This document shows, piece by piece, positions 15,462-27,689 of a stretch of DNA of 64,000 bases; positions within the stretch are counted from its first letter, which is position 1, and each line of letters begins with the position of its first letter. The translations under genes and the position numbers were made by a program. Location: positions 558,001 through 622,000 of the forward strand of contig JAWNZC010000285.1 in NCBI GenBank assembly GCA_035771165.1. Direction: 5' to 3'. The notes beneath the pieces were generated by a model. That model saw nothing but the letters and a program-made list of their open reading frames with translations, did no database searches and had not been told where the DNA came from. The stretch is from Paragorgia papillata (taxonomy: Eukaryota; Cnidaria; Anthozoa; Scleralcyonacea; Coralliidae).

Positions 15462-18400
15462 TCAATTTCTTTGGTTTCTTGGGCAATTTTGAACATTTTT
15501 GTGCCCTTTCATCGGCTGCTTGCACAGTCTGCACTTTGGTGCACTTCTGTTTGATCTTGTACCTCCACATTCCTGGCTGCCAGCTGCAACAGTAGGAACT
15601 AAAATAATAATAAAACGTTACAAATAGTGTGTTGTCCACACCAGCCCATCATTTCATTACTGGTTTCAAGTGCAAATACCTTGCATGTATTTTGCTAATG
15701 AATTGTTTCAGGCCAATATTCAAGTTGTACCTATGCAACATGTTACCTGGATTCGTTGGAGGTACATCCACAAGTGCCATGTTATCTCTTGCTTGTCTCT
15801 TCTCTGTTGCTTCTTCCCTTGACTGTTTGTCAAGCATGGTATTCATATGAAGTGGTGTTTGCTTTTTAAGTTTTTTAATAGCTTCTTCAAGTTTATTGTT
15901 CATGATTGCATCTACCATTGTTTGAAATATTTCCTCTACATAATCTATAATCAATGAATATAATTTTTTACAATTTTATATACTGTATTACCATGACTAA
16001 TGTTCCATACAGGACATGTATATATATATATACACAAGATTGTCACCAAAATTTCACTTGTAACTGTAATTCATGTTAAGCATTAATGTGCAAGAGTCCT
16101 CTTGACAAGTAAAATCATTTGGCATTATTCAGAGTACTGTAATACAGTATAATAAAGTGGGGAGCTGGTCACTTAATGGAATGGGTTAAGTTTAATCGAA
16201 ACTGAAGTTGAAGTGTGGTGAGAGACTAACCAAAGTTTTGCTTCACTCGAACTTTTCTGACCACTGCTTCTCCATTCATGAACTTTGGGTATACAACATT
16301 GATTTGCTCAACACCATCTTTCATTCTTGGACATCGAGAAAGATTCTTGTTGAAGTGGATGACAGCGATTGCATGCCTGGAAGAAATAACACATTCTTTC
16401 ACATATGTATAATCGTATTTTAATGGCATCAGTCTTCAGAGCACCCACCCCTCATGTAGTAGATTGTTAGTTTGATTCACATCTTGCTCAAGACACTCAT
16501 GTGTGATGTCAAAAACGTCAGTCAACGCTCTGACAATACTATAAGGCAACTAAAAATCCCTAATGGGGAGCTAGCTGAATAACATGCGTAACATATATTG
16601 ATATATATGTACTATGTATTGTATGTATCTGTACAGTACCTACCTACAAAACATTCCTCTGTAAGTGTAACCAATCATCTTGGGAGAGAATTGATTCAGA
16701 ACTGAATGGAATCCCTCTAAGCAACTTGTTTGTGCGATAGGGGAAGCTTGTTTTATTCCTTTCATCAATTTTTTGTTTGTAAGAGATGAGCACATTTTCT
16801 CGTAAGCAATGGAATCTATAAAAAAACATGATAATAATGTTGTCATAGTAAAAAATTAAAATAGCTTTATTGGCATGACCTATTGTAGAACAGCAAGGGA
16901 TGTCAGATAGGGTGCCAACCCCTTTCTTGCCCTTTCTTTAGGCCATAATTGTGCTTTATTGTAAACAATAATTTACCTTTACCTACTAATGCTCAAGTGG
17001 TTGTCCTTTCATGAGTAAAATTGTGTGACGTTAAACATAGTAAAATAGTCTAGCATTAGACATACTGTACTAATATTAGACTACTATACTGTATGCTATC
17101 AAAAGGGCATGGCAAAAAACTTTCCACTGGGAGGAAAAAAACCCAGGTTTGTACAGTACCTTTGTCCAACCATTTGCGTGGTTGAATTGTTTCATTATGC
17201 CCACATCTGTTGAACAATGGATTTTCCAAATTCTCATGTTTATTAACCACGTGACTTAGAAAAGATGAAAATCTTTGCACTCCAGTATAGGTGGTTTGTA
17301 CAAGGCTTTATCCAATCCATTATTGCTTCACATCCACTAACTTTTGCAATCTTTGACAACACCTTTGTAATCTCTATAGAGAATCAGAAAAGATGAAATT
17401 GAATTAGTTACGGTCATGAATGCTGTTGACCTATAGAGGCAGTTTTGTCAATGAACAACATACTTTTCTTCAGATGCCAAATGTCAAAGTAATGAGTGAT
17501 GTTTGGCAACTTTTCCCTCATATGTTTTGCAATAGATGAATGTCTGTCAGAAACGAACGTCTTCAACACAAGACCCAAACCAAGCAGATATTCCATGCTT
17601 CTTACAAAGGCAGCGTATTCCATTGCTGGACTATTACCAACTTCATTTCTCTAGTGGAATTAAAAATTGAATACTGTTAGCATAACGTGGTCATGAGATC
17701 CATGTGCAAATAGTTTGTTTACCTGATAAATGTCTAAGTGATCTCCATGTCACAAATAAAATTGTGTCGCATTGGACAGAGTAAAATAATAAAAGAGGTG
17801 CATTGCACATTAATACTGTAGATTAAAAACTCAACAGAAAAATATTGAACAGTTTCAGGTGGCAGGTGCTGAAAACTTTTAATGACAATTTTCAAATAAA
17901 TTATCCATCACCCATAAGTGCCATTGATTATCTTTCATATTAGATGATATCATTTTTTTAATTCGACGAGAACTAGTATTACTGTACATGTATAAAGCAA
18001 GTGTTGACAACATACCTGTACTAAAACAAAGTGCATGATGAATGGCAAAGTGCAGCAAAATACAGTATAGGCACAGAACTTAGCACTGTGACCCATACTG
18101 TCATCTCGTCCATCCCCAGCAATCACTAGTTCCCCATGTCTTTTTAATTCTTCCAGTAATCCTGCCTGGTACTTCTTCCAGTGTAGATAGACTGATGGAA
18201 ACAATTTTTCCTATAAATCAAATATCAAAAGTATTGTTAATAAATGTGTTATTATTACAAAATTCATATTAAAGATAATTCAAATACAATAACATGTACA
18301 TTTATGTAAGGGTGTACCAGGCAGGGGGGATGGTAACACCCAGGAGAGAATGCCCCTGGACCCCCCTAGATTGCTTGGGCGTTGCCCTCATCATCCTTGG

Positions 18401-20673
18401 GCAACACCCTTTTTGTCGGTAAAAATTGGGTGCTACACCCCCCCCCCCCCCCCACTCGAAATGGTCAAGGATAGTGCTGTGTGCCAGAGTTCTGCCGGAG
18501 CACGGGCGGTTTTTTGTGAACTGGAGCCGGAGTTTAGAGCTGTAAAACGGCCACGGAGCCAGAGTTAAAAAACCGAGTTTGCACACCTCTAGTCAGGGAA
18601 CGCCACTGCATTTATGTGTAAAATGTAATGCAAGTGCCCAATAATCACTTCAATTTTCCTGGGGACCTGGGGACCTGGGGACCAAAATACAATTCCTTCC
18701 CAACTTACTCGTTGATATTTAAAGTAAGTTGTCAGTGAGACACATTTCATTCCCATGTGGTGAAGCACTCTAAACACCTTGCTTGCAGATGTACCAGCAA
18801 CAATGATTCCAAAACTGAGCAACAAGTTACCAGGAAAATTAGGTTGACTGCACCAAGTTGTTTTGGTTCCACAACCAGGGTTTACACACGTTGTAATAAC
18901 CTCAGCCATTGTGCCATGTGCTTTGACTTCGACAAGTGTCTTTTCGCATTTACATGAACCGCAAATTTGGAAAAGGGTCAACAACTGTGTGAAGAACACA
19001 ATGAATTTTGGCTCTGTTCTAACATTGTAGTCCTTCATGGCAACCCTGCAATATTAAATAAAAATTATTACTGTATAAATTAAACTAAACAATTAGCTAA
19101 ATGTAGAGTAAAATCGTCTGGTGTTAGACAGAGTAAAATAACAAAAGAGGGAGCATCAGGACATTATAAAGAGGTTACTGTGATGACACTACATCATTAC
19201 TTAATTTATTAGAACCAGGATTTGGACATGCAACATGCAGCACATTGTAACAGAAAATTTAAATATTTCATCTTTACTTTTGTGGGTGCACATTGGTGTC
19301 TTCATCGGTTTCTGTATCTGTTGTCTCTGTTTCTGTTTCTGTCTCTACATGTATATCTACATCAAACAGCTCATGTAGTTCTTCCAATTCATCATCAGAC
19401 AGGTTAGATTCTTCATCATTGCTATCAATGTCATCTTGTTGAAATGGCTTGCTGGAACTCTCACCTTCGTTACTACCTGCAAATTGATTACATATAATAA
19501 TATGGTAATGCAGTACATACATGTAGAGTGATTAGTATGCTTACCTTTTTCACTTTTAAGCATAACCAGTTGTTGTCTTGCAGCATATAGTTTGTGTTTT
19601 GTGGCCAGCCAACAGTTGTGCATTTTTTTGTTCTTTTTCTTCAATATTTCACAGTTTGCACAACATTGCTTTGATTCCCCGTCAGGTTCTAAAGACTGTC
19701 AAAAAGGTAAAAGTGTAGATTGTCATATTGAGATCATTTACACAAACCCATCACAGTGTCATAGCCTTAGTATCTTTTATTTGTTCTACTGAGTGATGAA
19801 AGCCAGCTTCATTATTGTATATCAAATAGCGCATTGAAATTTGAAGGCTTACTGTAAATGCCTGTCATACCTGTTAGTGTTTGGGTTTCTGAAATCTGAT
19901 ACAAGTGACAGGCTTACCATTGTTTCTGTCTCTGTTGCACTTCCCATAGGTTCATCCTCGCAGCTGGGCTGACCAATTTGGCTTTCTACAGGTGTATTTT
20001 CAGTTGATGAGGTTGAAGGTGCCTCTTTTCCTTCTTTCACTGATGCTTCGGCTTCACTGAGAATCTAAATCAAATCACAACAAAAACATGCAATTTTTAA
20101 GCATATCATATTAATTAATCGATAAGTTATTAGGTTTCATCTCATGTAATTATCAAGTTGAAACATAATATAACAGCACTATAGAAAAAAATCTTACAAA
20201 CCTAAGGTACAAACCTAAGGTAAAAACTAGAAACACTTAAATTAATACTGGCACACTGTATATATATGCAAATTTAAGTGACGCAGTTTAACTTTAATTA
20301 TTCAAAGTTTAATACTTACATTCCTTCGCTTCATGCCCTTCATGCGCTCACTTTCTGATTTGTCCTCTACAATCTGTTCCAATGTAGGGAAAACTGTGAT
20401 GCCATACTCATCTCGTTTAAGTCTAGGGGTCTTAAACTTCGTTACCGTAGACGAACCGTACTCAAAGCAGTCTTCTGTGAAGTGCTTTGAGCACACAACT
20501 GACGGTGTCCATTTGTCTCTCCTCCGTCGAACAAAGTTCACCCATTTCATCCTTCGTTTTGCCGCTATAGGCGATTCATCGTCCCAAAAAGGTATCTGAT
20601 AGACATATATATTATTGCTGCTATTTGTTGTGTTAGAGCACCCATAAACGACGCACCGTTCGGGCATTTTCAA
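15462..20673 (-). pseudogene. Kolobok THAP-domain transposase, 12 exons, one frameshift
   Basis: Exons by GT-AG sites (minus): 20320-20673, 19918-20064, 19545-19695, 19278-19476, 18709-19045, 18016-18210, 17464-17650, 17160-17373, 16644-16815, 16231-16377, 15747-15944, 15462-15598. Exon 1 is a THAP zinc domain (CVVYGC, CSKHFTEDCFE). Exon 4 is acidic. Candidate DDE residues are in AGDGRDDSMGHSAK (exon 6), VSDRHSSI (exon 7) and TSCLEGFHS (exon 9). The last exon ends in a zinc-knuckle-like CRLCKQPMKGH. Total coding length is one base short of a multiple of three, and exon 8 is the only one that needs two frames, so a single indel there disables it. It reads inward from the right TIR. Confidence 0.85.
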
Positions 20674-20807
20674 GGAAAACTCTCAAGTTGTCGGTGTCTT
20701 CCCACTATAATTCCTTGTTGTCGAAGAAGATGGGTTCCTGGGATCCAGGCCCTAAGCGTTAAATTGTAGGCGCAACTTTTTATCGCTAAAAGAGCCAAAT
20801 TTGCATG

Positions 20808-20926
20808 TTTGAGCCGTTATATCTCCGAAACTAAAAGTCTAAATCAAAAACGGAGATTGAACTTACATACTAACTTTTTATGCTCTATTCGAATCACCAA
20901 AAACCCATTTTGGGTTTATAAGCACT
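20808..20926 (-). repeat. Right TIR of the Kolobok
   Basis: This is the inverted copy of 13097-13215 and ends ...GGGTTTATAAGCACT immediately before TTAA (20927-20930). Confidence 0.9.
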
Positions 20927-20930
20927 TTAA

Positions 20931-21519
20931 CAGAAAAGGGAGATACTCAATAAATTGCCAAGCATGTGTGGACTACAAGTACTGTTTTTTTGACGTTGTG
21001 ATCAAATGGCCAGGAAGTGTGCACGATGCTCGGTTGTTTGCAAATTCAATCCTAAACAAAAAATTGAGAGATGGCACCATTCCCTCTTGCCCTAGAGTCA
21101 TTGTCGAGAATGAAGATCCTGTCCCCATCTGCATACTTGGAGACCCTGCCTACCCCCTTCTCCCTTTTCTAATGAAGGAGTTTGCTGAAGGAGGCAAAGA
21201 TGCCCAGGAACAATTCTTTGGATATCGACTTTCCTCTGCTAGAATGGTCGTAGAATGTGCCTTCGGGAGATTGAAGGCTCGGTTTGGTTGCCTAAGGAGA
21301 GAGATGGACATAAATATGTCTGACCTGCCTGCTGTAATTCATACATGTTTTATCTTGCATAATTTCTGTGAAATAAATCATGAAATAGTAAACCAGCAGA
21401 GGGTTGACCATGCAATGCAGTATGATGCTGAGTTCCAACAACAACGTGGTCAAAATGTGATTGGCAATGAAGCTGCAGGGAAGAGAATTCGTAGAATCTA
21501 TGTCAAATACTTTGAATAA
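20931..21519 (+). pseudogene. Harbinger transposase, C-terminal part
   Basis: After the TTAA the frame continues RKGRYSINCQACVDY and the catalytic-region text WPGSVHDARLF (second Asp), then YRLSSARMVVECAFGRLKARF (Glu in VECAFG) and a C-terminal helix. These are the landmark blocks of PIF/Harbinger nucleases. The frame is open to its stop at 21517-21519. With the N-terminal part it would be a near-normal protein except for the small deletion before GTH and the Kolobok. Confidence 0.9.
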
Positions 21520-22505
21520 CTACAAAATACTCGACCTTGTGTTTTTTTCACATGACATATTTCTTTCTTGCATGGCTGTCAGGTTTCTTTAATAAACCAA
21601 GGCTGTAATTATTTTTATATACATGCAGGGAATGTGTACTGGGGGAAAGATACAATAAAGAACATTGATATTTCATTTTAATATAAAATCATCTTTTCTA
21701 CCAATACACTATGAAATACCTGATGTTCATAATTACTAGTACATATTATGGAGAAGGGGGGATGGTAAAAAATAGGGGTGGGTCAAGTATTTTCTTAATG
21801 AAAAAGAGGAGTCATGTTTTATCTAAACACTTAAATGGGGTTAAAAATAATTTAATTAATGGTTTAACAGTTGGAATTTGATCGAGGAATTGTAACTTTT
21901 TCTAAAGAACAATTACAGTTTCTATTTTAAACAACCAACAATATTAAACTCAATATGTAACAAAATGTTTGCAAAGATGCTCTGTATAGTTTCAATGAAA
22001 CAGGGTGCAACTGTCATTAATAAAAGAGTTCAGCATTTCTATATCAATATAACAAAACATAAAGCCTTAATAACAATGATGTGGATGAGAGTCGGTCATC
22101 AATAGTTCCTATGACAGTCATCTCGACTCTTATTGATCCTGGTCAAATGATGATGAGAGTCAACAAGAGGCCAATACACAATGGCAAAACTCTCATTGAT
22201 CCTAATCAGAATTTGAACCAATTAAAAGTTGATCAGGGTCAATGAGAGTTGGTGGTCAAATGAGAGCAAAGAGTTGTGACTCTCATCCTTGTTTGATCAA
22301 GGCTTAATGCAATTTTTTCAAAGCATTTTTAACATGGAGTGGGGGGGGGGGAGTGGGGCGGGGGGGGGGGGCACAAAGAACAAAAGTTGTTTTCTGGATG
22401 TTTTCCCACCCACCCTCCTCCATAAATAATGACCGGTCCCTAATAATTAATAAATATGAACATTGTCTTACTGTTAAAATGACCAAAATGATTTACTCCA
22501 AAATC
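21520..22505. other. Noncoding interior of the Harbinger with a MITE and a G-rich tract
   Basis: No gene is seen. About 22062-22306 is a MITE-like imperfect palindrome: AAGCCTTAATAACAATGATG...GGATGAGAGTC at one end and GACTCTCATCCTTGTTTGATCAAGGCTT at the other, with several internal GAGAGTC inversions. 22336-22372 is a run of guanines (GGGGGGGGGG, GGGGCGGGGGGGGGGGG) that could form a G-quadruplex or reflect assembly trouble. Confidence 0.55.
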
Positions 22506-23480
22506 TCTGAATTTCATGACTGAGGAGCCTCTGGTTCCTCTGCAATGTTTGAGTTCACGAAAGTAATAATATTGAGGCTGGAATGGTTGGGGTACAGTAC
22601 TTCATTGGGTTGTCCAAAATAATTGTGCATCAATGTTAACACTTGTTGGTTGCTCAGGACATCTTCAGAACTTGCAAACTGTTCACAATCTCTGAGGATG
22701 TCCTGAGCAACACAGCATGAAAGCTCAGCATTGAAATAAATATATAGACTGTAGATGGTTGTATTTGAAAATTACTAGAACAAAACCATCATCACCATGC
22801 AAAAACATAAAAAACTTTAATATCAACACTGTCTTTACTGTTAAAATGAACACATGCAGCTCTGGTTTGCAGGGTCTGCTAAATATCAATAAGAAACAGA
22901 ATTGTTTACTTCACAATATCAGAATGTCATGACTGAAGATTCTGTGGTTCCTCACTGCTTGAGTTCACAAAAGGAATATATTGAAGCTGGAATGGTCGTG
23001 GTGCTTCATTGGGTTGTCCAAAATAATTGTGCATCAATGTTAACACTTTAGTTCTAGACTTCTAGTCATTTTCAGATATAACCATGTACATTTCTTTTAA
23101 TGCTGAGCTTTCATCCTGTTCATCTTCAGAACTTGCAAACTGTTCACAATCTCTGAGGATGTCCTGAGCAACACAGCATGAAAGCTCAGCATTGAAATAA
23201 ATATACAGTATGTACAGTAGATGGTTGTATTTGCAAATTACTAGAACAAAACCATCATCACCATGCAAAAACATTAAAAACTTTAACATCAACACTGTCT
23301 TTACTGTTAAAATTAACATAGCTCTGGTTTGCAGGGTCTGCTAAATATCAATAAGAAACAGAATTGTTTACTTCGCAATATCAGAACGTCATGACTGAGG
23401 ATTCTGTGGTTCCTCACTGCTTGAGTTCACAAAAGGAATATATTGAGGCTGTAATGGTCGGGTTGCTTCATTGGGTTGTC
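22506..23480. repeat. Tandem duplication of the 3' part of the Harbinger SANT gene
   Basis: A segment of about 420-470 bp containing GGTTCCTC..., ATTGGGTTGTCCAAAATAAT and ATCATCACCATGCAAAAACA occurs at about 22515-22920 and 22930-23390, and begins again at 23395. The copies match over most of their length with small indels. Each includes part of the minus-strand coding end (QDILRDCEQFASSEDE), giving partial duplicate exons. Confidence 0.75.
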
Positions 23481-24130
23481 CAAAATAATTGTGCATCAAA
23501 TTTGGATTTGCTTGGGGTACTTGTGCTTGTCCTTGGTAATTAATATATGGAGGGGGGAAAAAACCATTAGAAGGAGGCTGAGCTTGTTGCATGTGCCTCA
23601 GGACTTCTGCCATCAATCCAAAACCCTGTTTAATACTATCCCCAATGGACTCCATAGTTTTGGTTACTTTTGTAACAGTACTGGAAAACTCATTGTCAGA
23701 TTTCTCCATATCCCCTGCCATTTTTCTTTTAAGATTCAGATCTTCCTTGGTACAATTCAACATCTGCGTATCACAATTGAGTTTGTTTGTCATTTTGGCA
23801 TCCTTTCTTTTCTTTAAAAGATCTGCAATCTTAGTTTGTAACCACTTCTTATTCTTTTAAGTTTGGCAGCAATTCGTTCTTTAGTTAGTAAGTCAGGCGT
23901 GCCAGCTCGTGGAAATTCGACAATATTTGTTTGGTTCGCGTCCGGGTACCTTTCGACAAATATTTCCATAATTTTTTGATATTTTGACTTCACTGATTCC
24001 CAACAAATACCTTCATACTCACATGTTGACTTATAAGCAAGCACTGCTTCCAGCAGTAACTGAATCTCGTCATCGGTCCAAACAAAATCGGCCTTTTATT
24101 TTTTATTTTTGTTTCCTTGTGTTTTTTCCG
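23389..24130 (-). pseudogene. Harbinger Myb/SANT-like DNA-binding protein, broken
   Basis: Minus-strand pieces read FVWTDDEIQLLLEAVLAYKS, ICWESVKSKYQKIMEIFVERY (a trihelix/SANT-like fold) and then a Gln/Pro-rich second half with NYFGQPNEATRPLQ. The frame is interrupted by an in-frame TAA near 24100 and a frameshift near 23815. In Harbingers this second protein helps bind the ends and import the transposase. The conserved first helix supports the assignment. Confidence 0.75.
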
Positions 24131-24245
24131 CCATATTGGACAACTGATGGAAGACAAGTAGACAACAGTGAATTCTGGGAAGGCAACAGTGGAAAACGGA
24201 AGCTATTTACACTTGCACCGGAACGTTTCGGAAACGAAACAAAAA

Positions 24246-24272
24246 CCTATCCGATACAGTGTAAACGTGGTC
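24246..24272 (-). repeat. Right TIR of the Harbinger
   Basis: CCTATCCGATACAGTGTAAA then CGTGGTC mirror the left end at 12206-12232. TCA follows at 24273-24275. Confidence 0.75.
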
Positions 24273-24275
24273 TCA

Positions 24276-25670
24276 GTGTCGCTGCTAATCTCACTGTTGT
24301 CCGTCTGGTCGCCGGAATCGTCAGTTTCCCATGAAAGAATCTGTCGTGGCGCTGGCTCTAACTCATTAAAATATCGCTGCTTCATACGTCCGGTAGGGTT
24401 ATCCTCTGCTTGTACCTTGTAGGTGTTGCCACGTCGCTCTACGATAATAAGTCCTTTACTTTTGAGATCTGCAAGCTTCTTTCCACCCCGTTTGTTTCGT
24501 TCAGTTGCCGTGAGACGTGTGCGAACTCGATCTCCAATCGCTGTCTTCGTCCTCTTTCATCGATGTCTTCGTCCTCTCGATCCGTTTGTCCTGTTCAATG
24601 GTAATCTTACGCTTAACGAGCTGGAAAACATCATCAAGTTTCTTTGCATGAGAGCGGGCCTGGGCTGCAACAGTATATTCTCGTACAGTTCCGGGAGTCC
24701 ACTCTTCTTCCACGCTTGCAGGGTCTTTCGGTAGGAGGAAAGTCTCGGGCCGTCTTGGTTGTTGTTTGAAAATCAACTCGTGTGGCGATAATCCAGTCGT
24801 TTTGTTTGCCGACGTGTTATGTGCGAACGTCACGGCGTGCATCGCCCTTTGCCAGCTTGCCGGGTTTCTGTTACACACTGCTCTAATGTTCGCGAACAGC
24901 TGGTTCTGTCGCTCCACCTGTCCCTGTGACTGGGCATGTTCTGGGCTTCCCCGAGCATGTTCGATGCCTAGTTCCTTGCAGATCGTTTCAAAGACAGTGG
25001 CAGTGAAGTGAGGTCCCTGGTCACTGCCAATCACTTCTGGTAAATCGAACTGTGTTATCCATTCATCTATGAGCACACGAACCGCTGTTTCAGCCGAATT
25101 ATGCATTGCTGCTACTAGCTTTACGTACCGCGTCAGCACATCTTACATGGCGAGGACATATGTGAAGCCTTCTGGAACTGATGCTTGAATAGGGCCCACA
25201 AAATCTATCTGGATACGTTGAAATGGCTGTTTTAGTATTTCAGTCTTTTCCAGTGGTGCTTTGCCTTTCAACCCATGTTTCACACACTGACAGATATCGC
25301 AGCCTGTTACATACTTTGCTACGTCAGCCTTTACACCTGGCCACCATACCATTGCCCGGACACGGTCCCACGTACGATCACGTCCCATGTGATCTCCCAA
25401 GGGTGAATCGTGGACCACCTGCAGAAATCGTCGGCGTAGGCTTTGAGGAAGTACTACAAGAAGTTGTTGATTCTTTCCCAGTGGGTTGTCTGGTGTTGGT
25501 CGACCCTTATAATTACAATAGCGCACAATACCATCTGCAAGAACTGTCAGTCGATCACGTGCTTGCCACAATGCCTTCGCCTCGTCATTTCTCGGTTTGT
25601 TCAAGTGACGTCGTTGTTCACATGCCACCAGATACCCTCCTATTGCTTGATGTCGCCACCTGTTCTCCAT
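24276..25670 (-). pseudogene. Gypsy integrase and C-terminal extension
   Basis: The H2C2 zinc domain is visible (HDSPLGDHMGRDR, CDICQCVKH). The DDE core follows with IQIDFVGP, VIGSDQGPHF and SQGQVERQNQ. An in-frame TAA at about 25144 (after YVLAM) splits the core, and a frameshift near 24500 precedes a basic coiled tail ending at the Harbinger insertion. All three acidic catalytic residues are present, so the damage looks recent. Confidence 0.88.
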
Positions 25671-26070
25671 GTCCCACTCTAGACAAATAGTCGGCCATTG
25701 CTAATTCTGGGGACTTTCCTGCCCGATGCAGTGCGTTGAATGGATATTGCTGAAGAAATTCCAGCCACCTTCCTCGCCTCCCCTGAACATCATTTAGGTC
25801 GAGACTCTCGTTGATCCACGCCAGAGCCCGGTGGTCTGTTATAAGATCAAATCGCTTTCCGGCCAAATAGACACGGAACTTCTTTACTGCTAGTACTATA
25901 GCCAGTAGCTCTCTATCTGTGGTGCTGTAATTCCTTTCACTGGAAGAAAAGGTATGATGAAAGAATGCTACAGGATTTAAGCATCCATCCGGTTTAAATC
26001 GATCACGTTGGGCTAGCATAGTCGCCGTCCCTACAGCTGATCCAACGCTGAACATAGGAAAACGCTCCAA
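25618..26070 (-). pseudogene. Gypsy RNase H
   Basis: RNase H landmarks: FHHTFSSSERNYSTTDRELL (catalytic Glu region), LITDHRALAWI and MADYLSRVGH. It overlaps the integrase linker region and the RT end in different frames, so shifts separate them. In the polyprotein this domain degrades the RNA template after reverse transcription. Confidence 0.85.
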
Positions 26071-27037
26071 GTGATTTCCGAAGCATTGTTACCGTTGTTG
26101 GTCTCGGTGTCTTCAGTAAGTGCTCACGCCGAGCTTCGTTGATGGTCAGCATTCCATCGCCGATTACGTGTCCCAGGAAATCGATGCGACGAACACCAAA
26201 AGTGCATTTCTCTCGATTGAGAAGCATTCCCACCACTTGGAACCTTTGGAGGACCTTTCTCAAACGCTGCATATGCTCCGCCCATGTCGTGCCCCAGACA
26301 AGTATGTCATCCAAGTAACACAGTGCTACTTCCCAGTTTAGTGAGCCAAGGACTCCACTCATCAATCACTGAAACGTTGCGGGTGCTCCTGATAAGCCAA
26401 AAGGTGTGCCCCGTCCTGTCCATTGGAAATGTCCATCTGGGGTAACAAATCCTGTAAGCTCTGCATCTTCTTCTCTTAGTGGCATTTGATAGTAACCACT
26501 CTTTAGATCGAGTGACGAGAAGTATTTAGCTTCCCCTAGTCGGTCAATCAAGTCATCGATGCGTGGTATCGCGTGATGCTGGTCAAATGATTGAGCATTT
26601 AGAGCACGGTAGTCAATAGCCAGTCTAATCTGCCCATTCTTTCTTCGTGCCACTACTATTGGTGCTGCCCATGCACTTGTAGACGGTTTGATCAAACCTT
26701 GGTCTAGGAGGTAGCTTATCTCTTTGTTCACTTCCCCGCGTTCACTTGGTGACAATCGGCTTGGTCTCACACCAACCGGTGATGAACCCGGTTTCAGTCT
26801 GATGCAATGCTGTCCATTGCCTTGAACGGAAGGTAAGTGGTCCCCGGTTTGCCAAAACACATCTGAAAATTCTGACAGTAATTTGTCTATTTCATCCTGT
26901 TTCTTGGGGTCTAATTGCTCATCACGATGATAGCCTGTGACTCGACCAGTTGGGTTGGTTTTCATTTGCTGGCCTGGGAATGTTGTTTCAAACTCTGGGT
27001 GTAACAGGGCAATCTTCTCCCTTTTTAAGTGTTTCAC
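26003..27037 (-). pseudogene. Gypsy reverse transcriptase, one in-frame stop
   Basis: Reverse transcriptase blocks are clear: LIKPSTSAWAAPIVV, RLAIDYRALNA, FSSLDLKSGYYQM, TPFGLSGAPATFQ and catalytic CYLDDILVWG, then the thumb (FLGHVIGDGML). A TGA in the same frame at 26366-26368 lies between the APATFQ and YLDD blocks. No other break is seen until the RNase H overlap. Confidence 0.92.
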
Positions 27038-27302
27038 TTACTTTGCTGACATTGACCACTCGTAGCCATAACTGATTGTTATTATCTATTCTGACAATGC
27101 AGCGTGCCGGACGAACTGGCCCATCCCCCAGAGATGCTGTTGGCTCAGCAAAATATTCGACTTCTCGGATTGCATTAACCGCCACACACCTAACAAAACA
27201 TTCTTTGCCAGAGTTGAAAGATCTTCTTTCACCACAACATCACAAGTGTCCCCTGGGGCAACTCCGCTTTCAGGACGGTACATCACTTCCAGCTGAACCC
27301 CC

Positions 27303-27677
27303 TTACTGGTCTCGTGTATGTAAAGCTGTCCCTTCTTTGGGTCCCACGTTGCCCTCCCCCAGTTGGTAAATTAAGTCAATCCCTGCCAGATATTTGACAA
27401 CACAGTTCCTAACTACATAAAATTTGTGGTTTCGCACTACTTGGCCACCCACTTTCACCGTCTTTCTCAGAGTGCCAACAAAATTAATGGCTTCTCCACT
27501 AACACCCTGGGATGGCTGTATTTCCGGTTTCTTGAGTGCATCTCGTTCACCCTTTGTTAAAACACTTTCATGTACCAGGCTGACCTCGGCCCCAGTGTCA
27601 AGCAAGATACTGACCTCCTTGCTACCATTTCCCCACTGGGCACGTATAAATGGGCTTTGTTGTAATACCCCCTTCAA
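27303..27677 (-). pseudogene. Gypsy aspartic protease region
   Basis: The catalytic triplet is in SILLDTGAEVSLVHE near residue 27. NFVGTLRKTVKVGGQVV and FYVVRNCVVKYLAGIDL follow, the flap and C-terminal strands of a retropepsin-type fold. It lies between gag and reverse transcriptase, as expected. It continues through other frames to the RT at 27185. Confidence 0.8.
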
Positions 27678-27689
27678 ATGTCAAATGGA

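Larger units (their letters stand above)
13097..20926. mobile_element. Kolobok DNA transposon, 7.8 kb, two genes
   Basis: It is flanked by TTAA on both sides (13093-13096, 20927-20930), the hallmark target duplication of the Kolobok superfamily. It has 119-bp terminal inverted repeats with only two visible differences. It encodes a multi-exon THAP-domain DDE transposase on the minus strand and an intact three-exon ballast-domain gene on the plus strand. Excising it with one TTAA restores the Harbinger frame at that point. Two MITE-like palindromic elements sit in its noncoding middle. Confidence 0.93.
12206..24272 (+). mobile_element. PIF/Harbinger DNA transposon, itself split by a Kolobok
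   Basis: The ends are imperfect inverted repeats of about 27 bp sharing CGTTTACA and GTATCGGATAGG. A 3-bp target duplication TCA (12203-12205, 24273-24275) flanks it. It carries the two usual Harbinger genes: a DDE nuclease-type transposase on the plus strand (left of and after the Kolobok) and a Myb/SANT-like protein on the minus strand at the right. Without the Kolobok it is about 4.2 kb. The TCA duplication is less typical than TWA but the protein pair is diagnostic. Confidence 0.9.

Noticed and set aside
18438..18453. Poly-C tract as a structural signal
   Set aside because: A simple homopolymer in an intron of the Kolobok transposase gene; no pairing partner or conserved setting seen.
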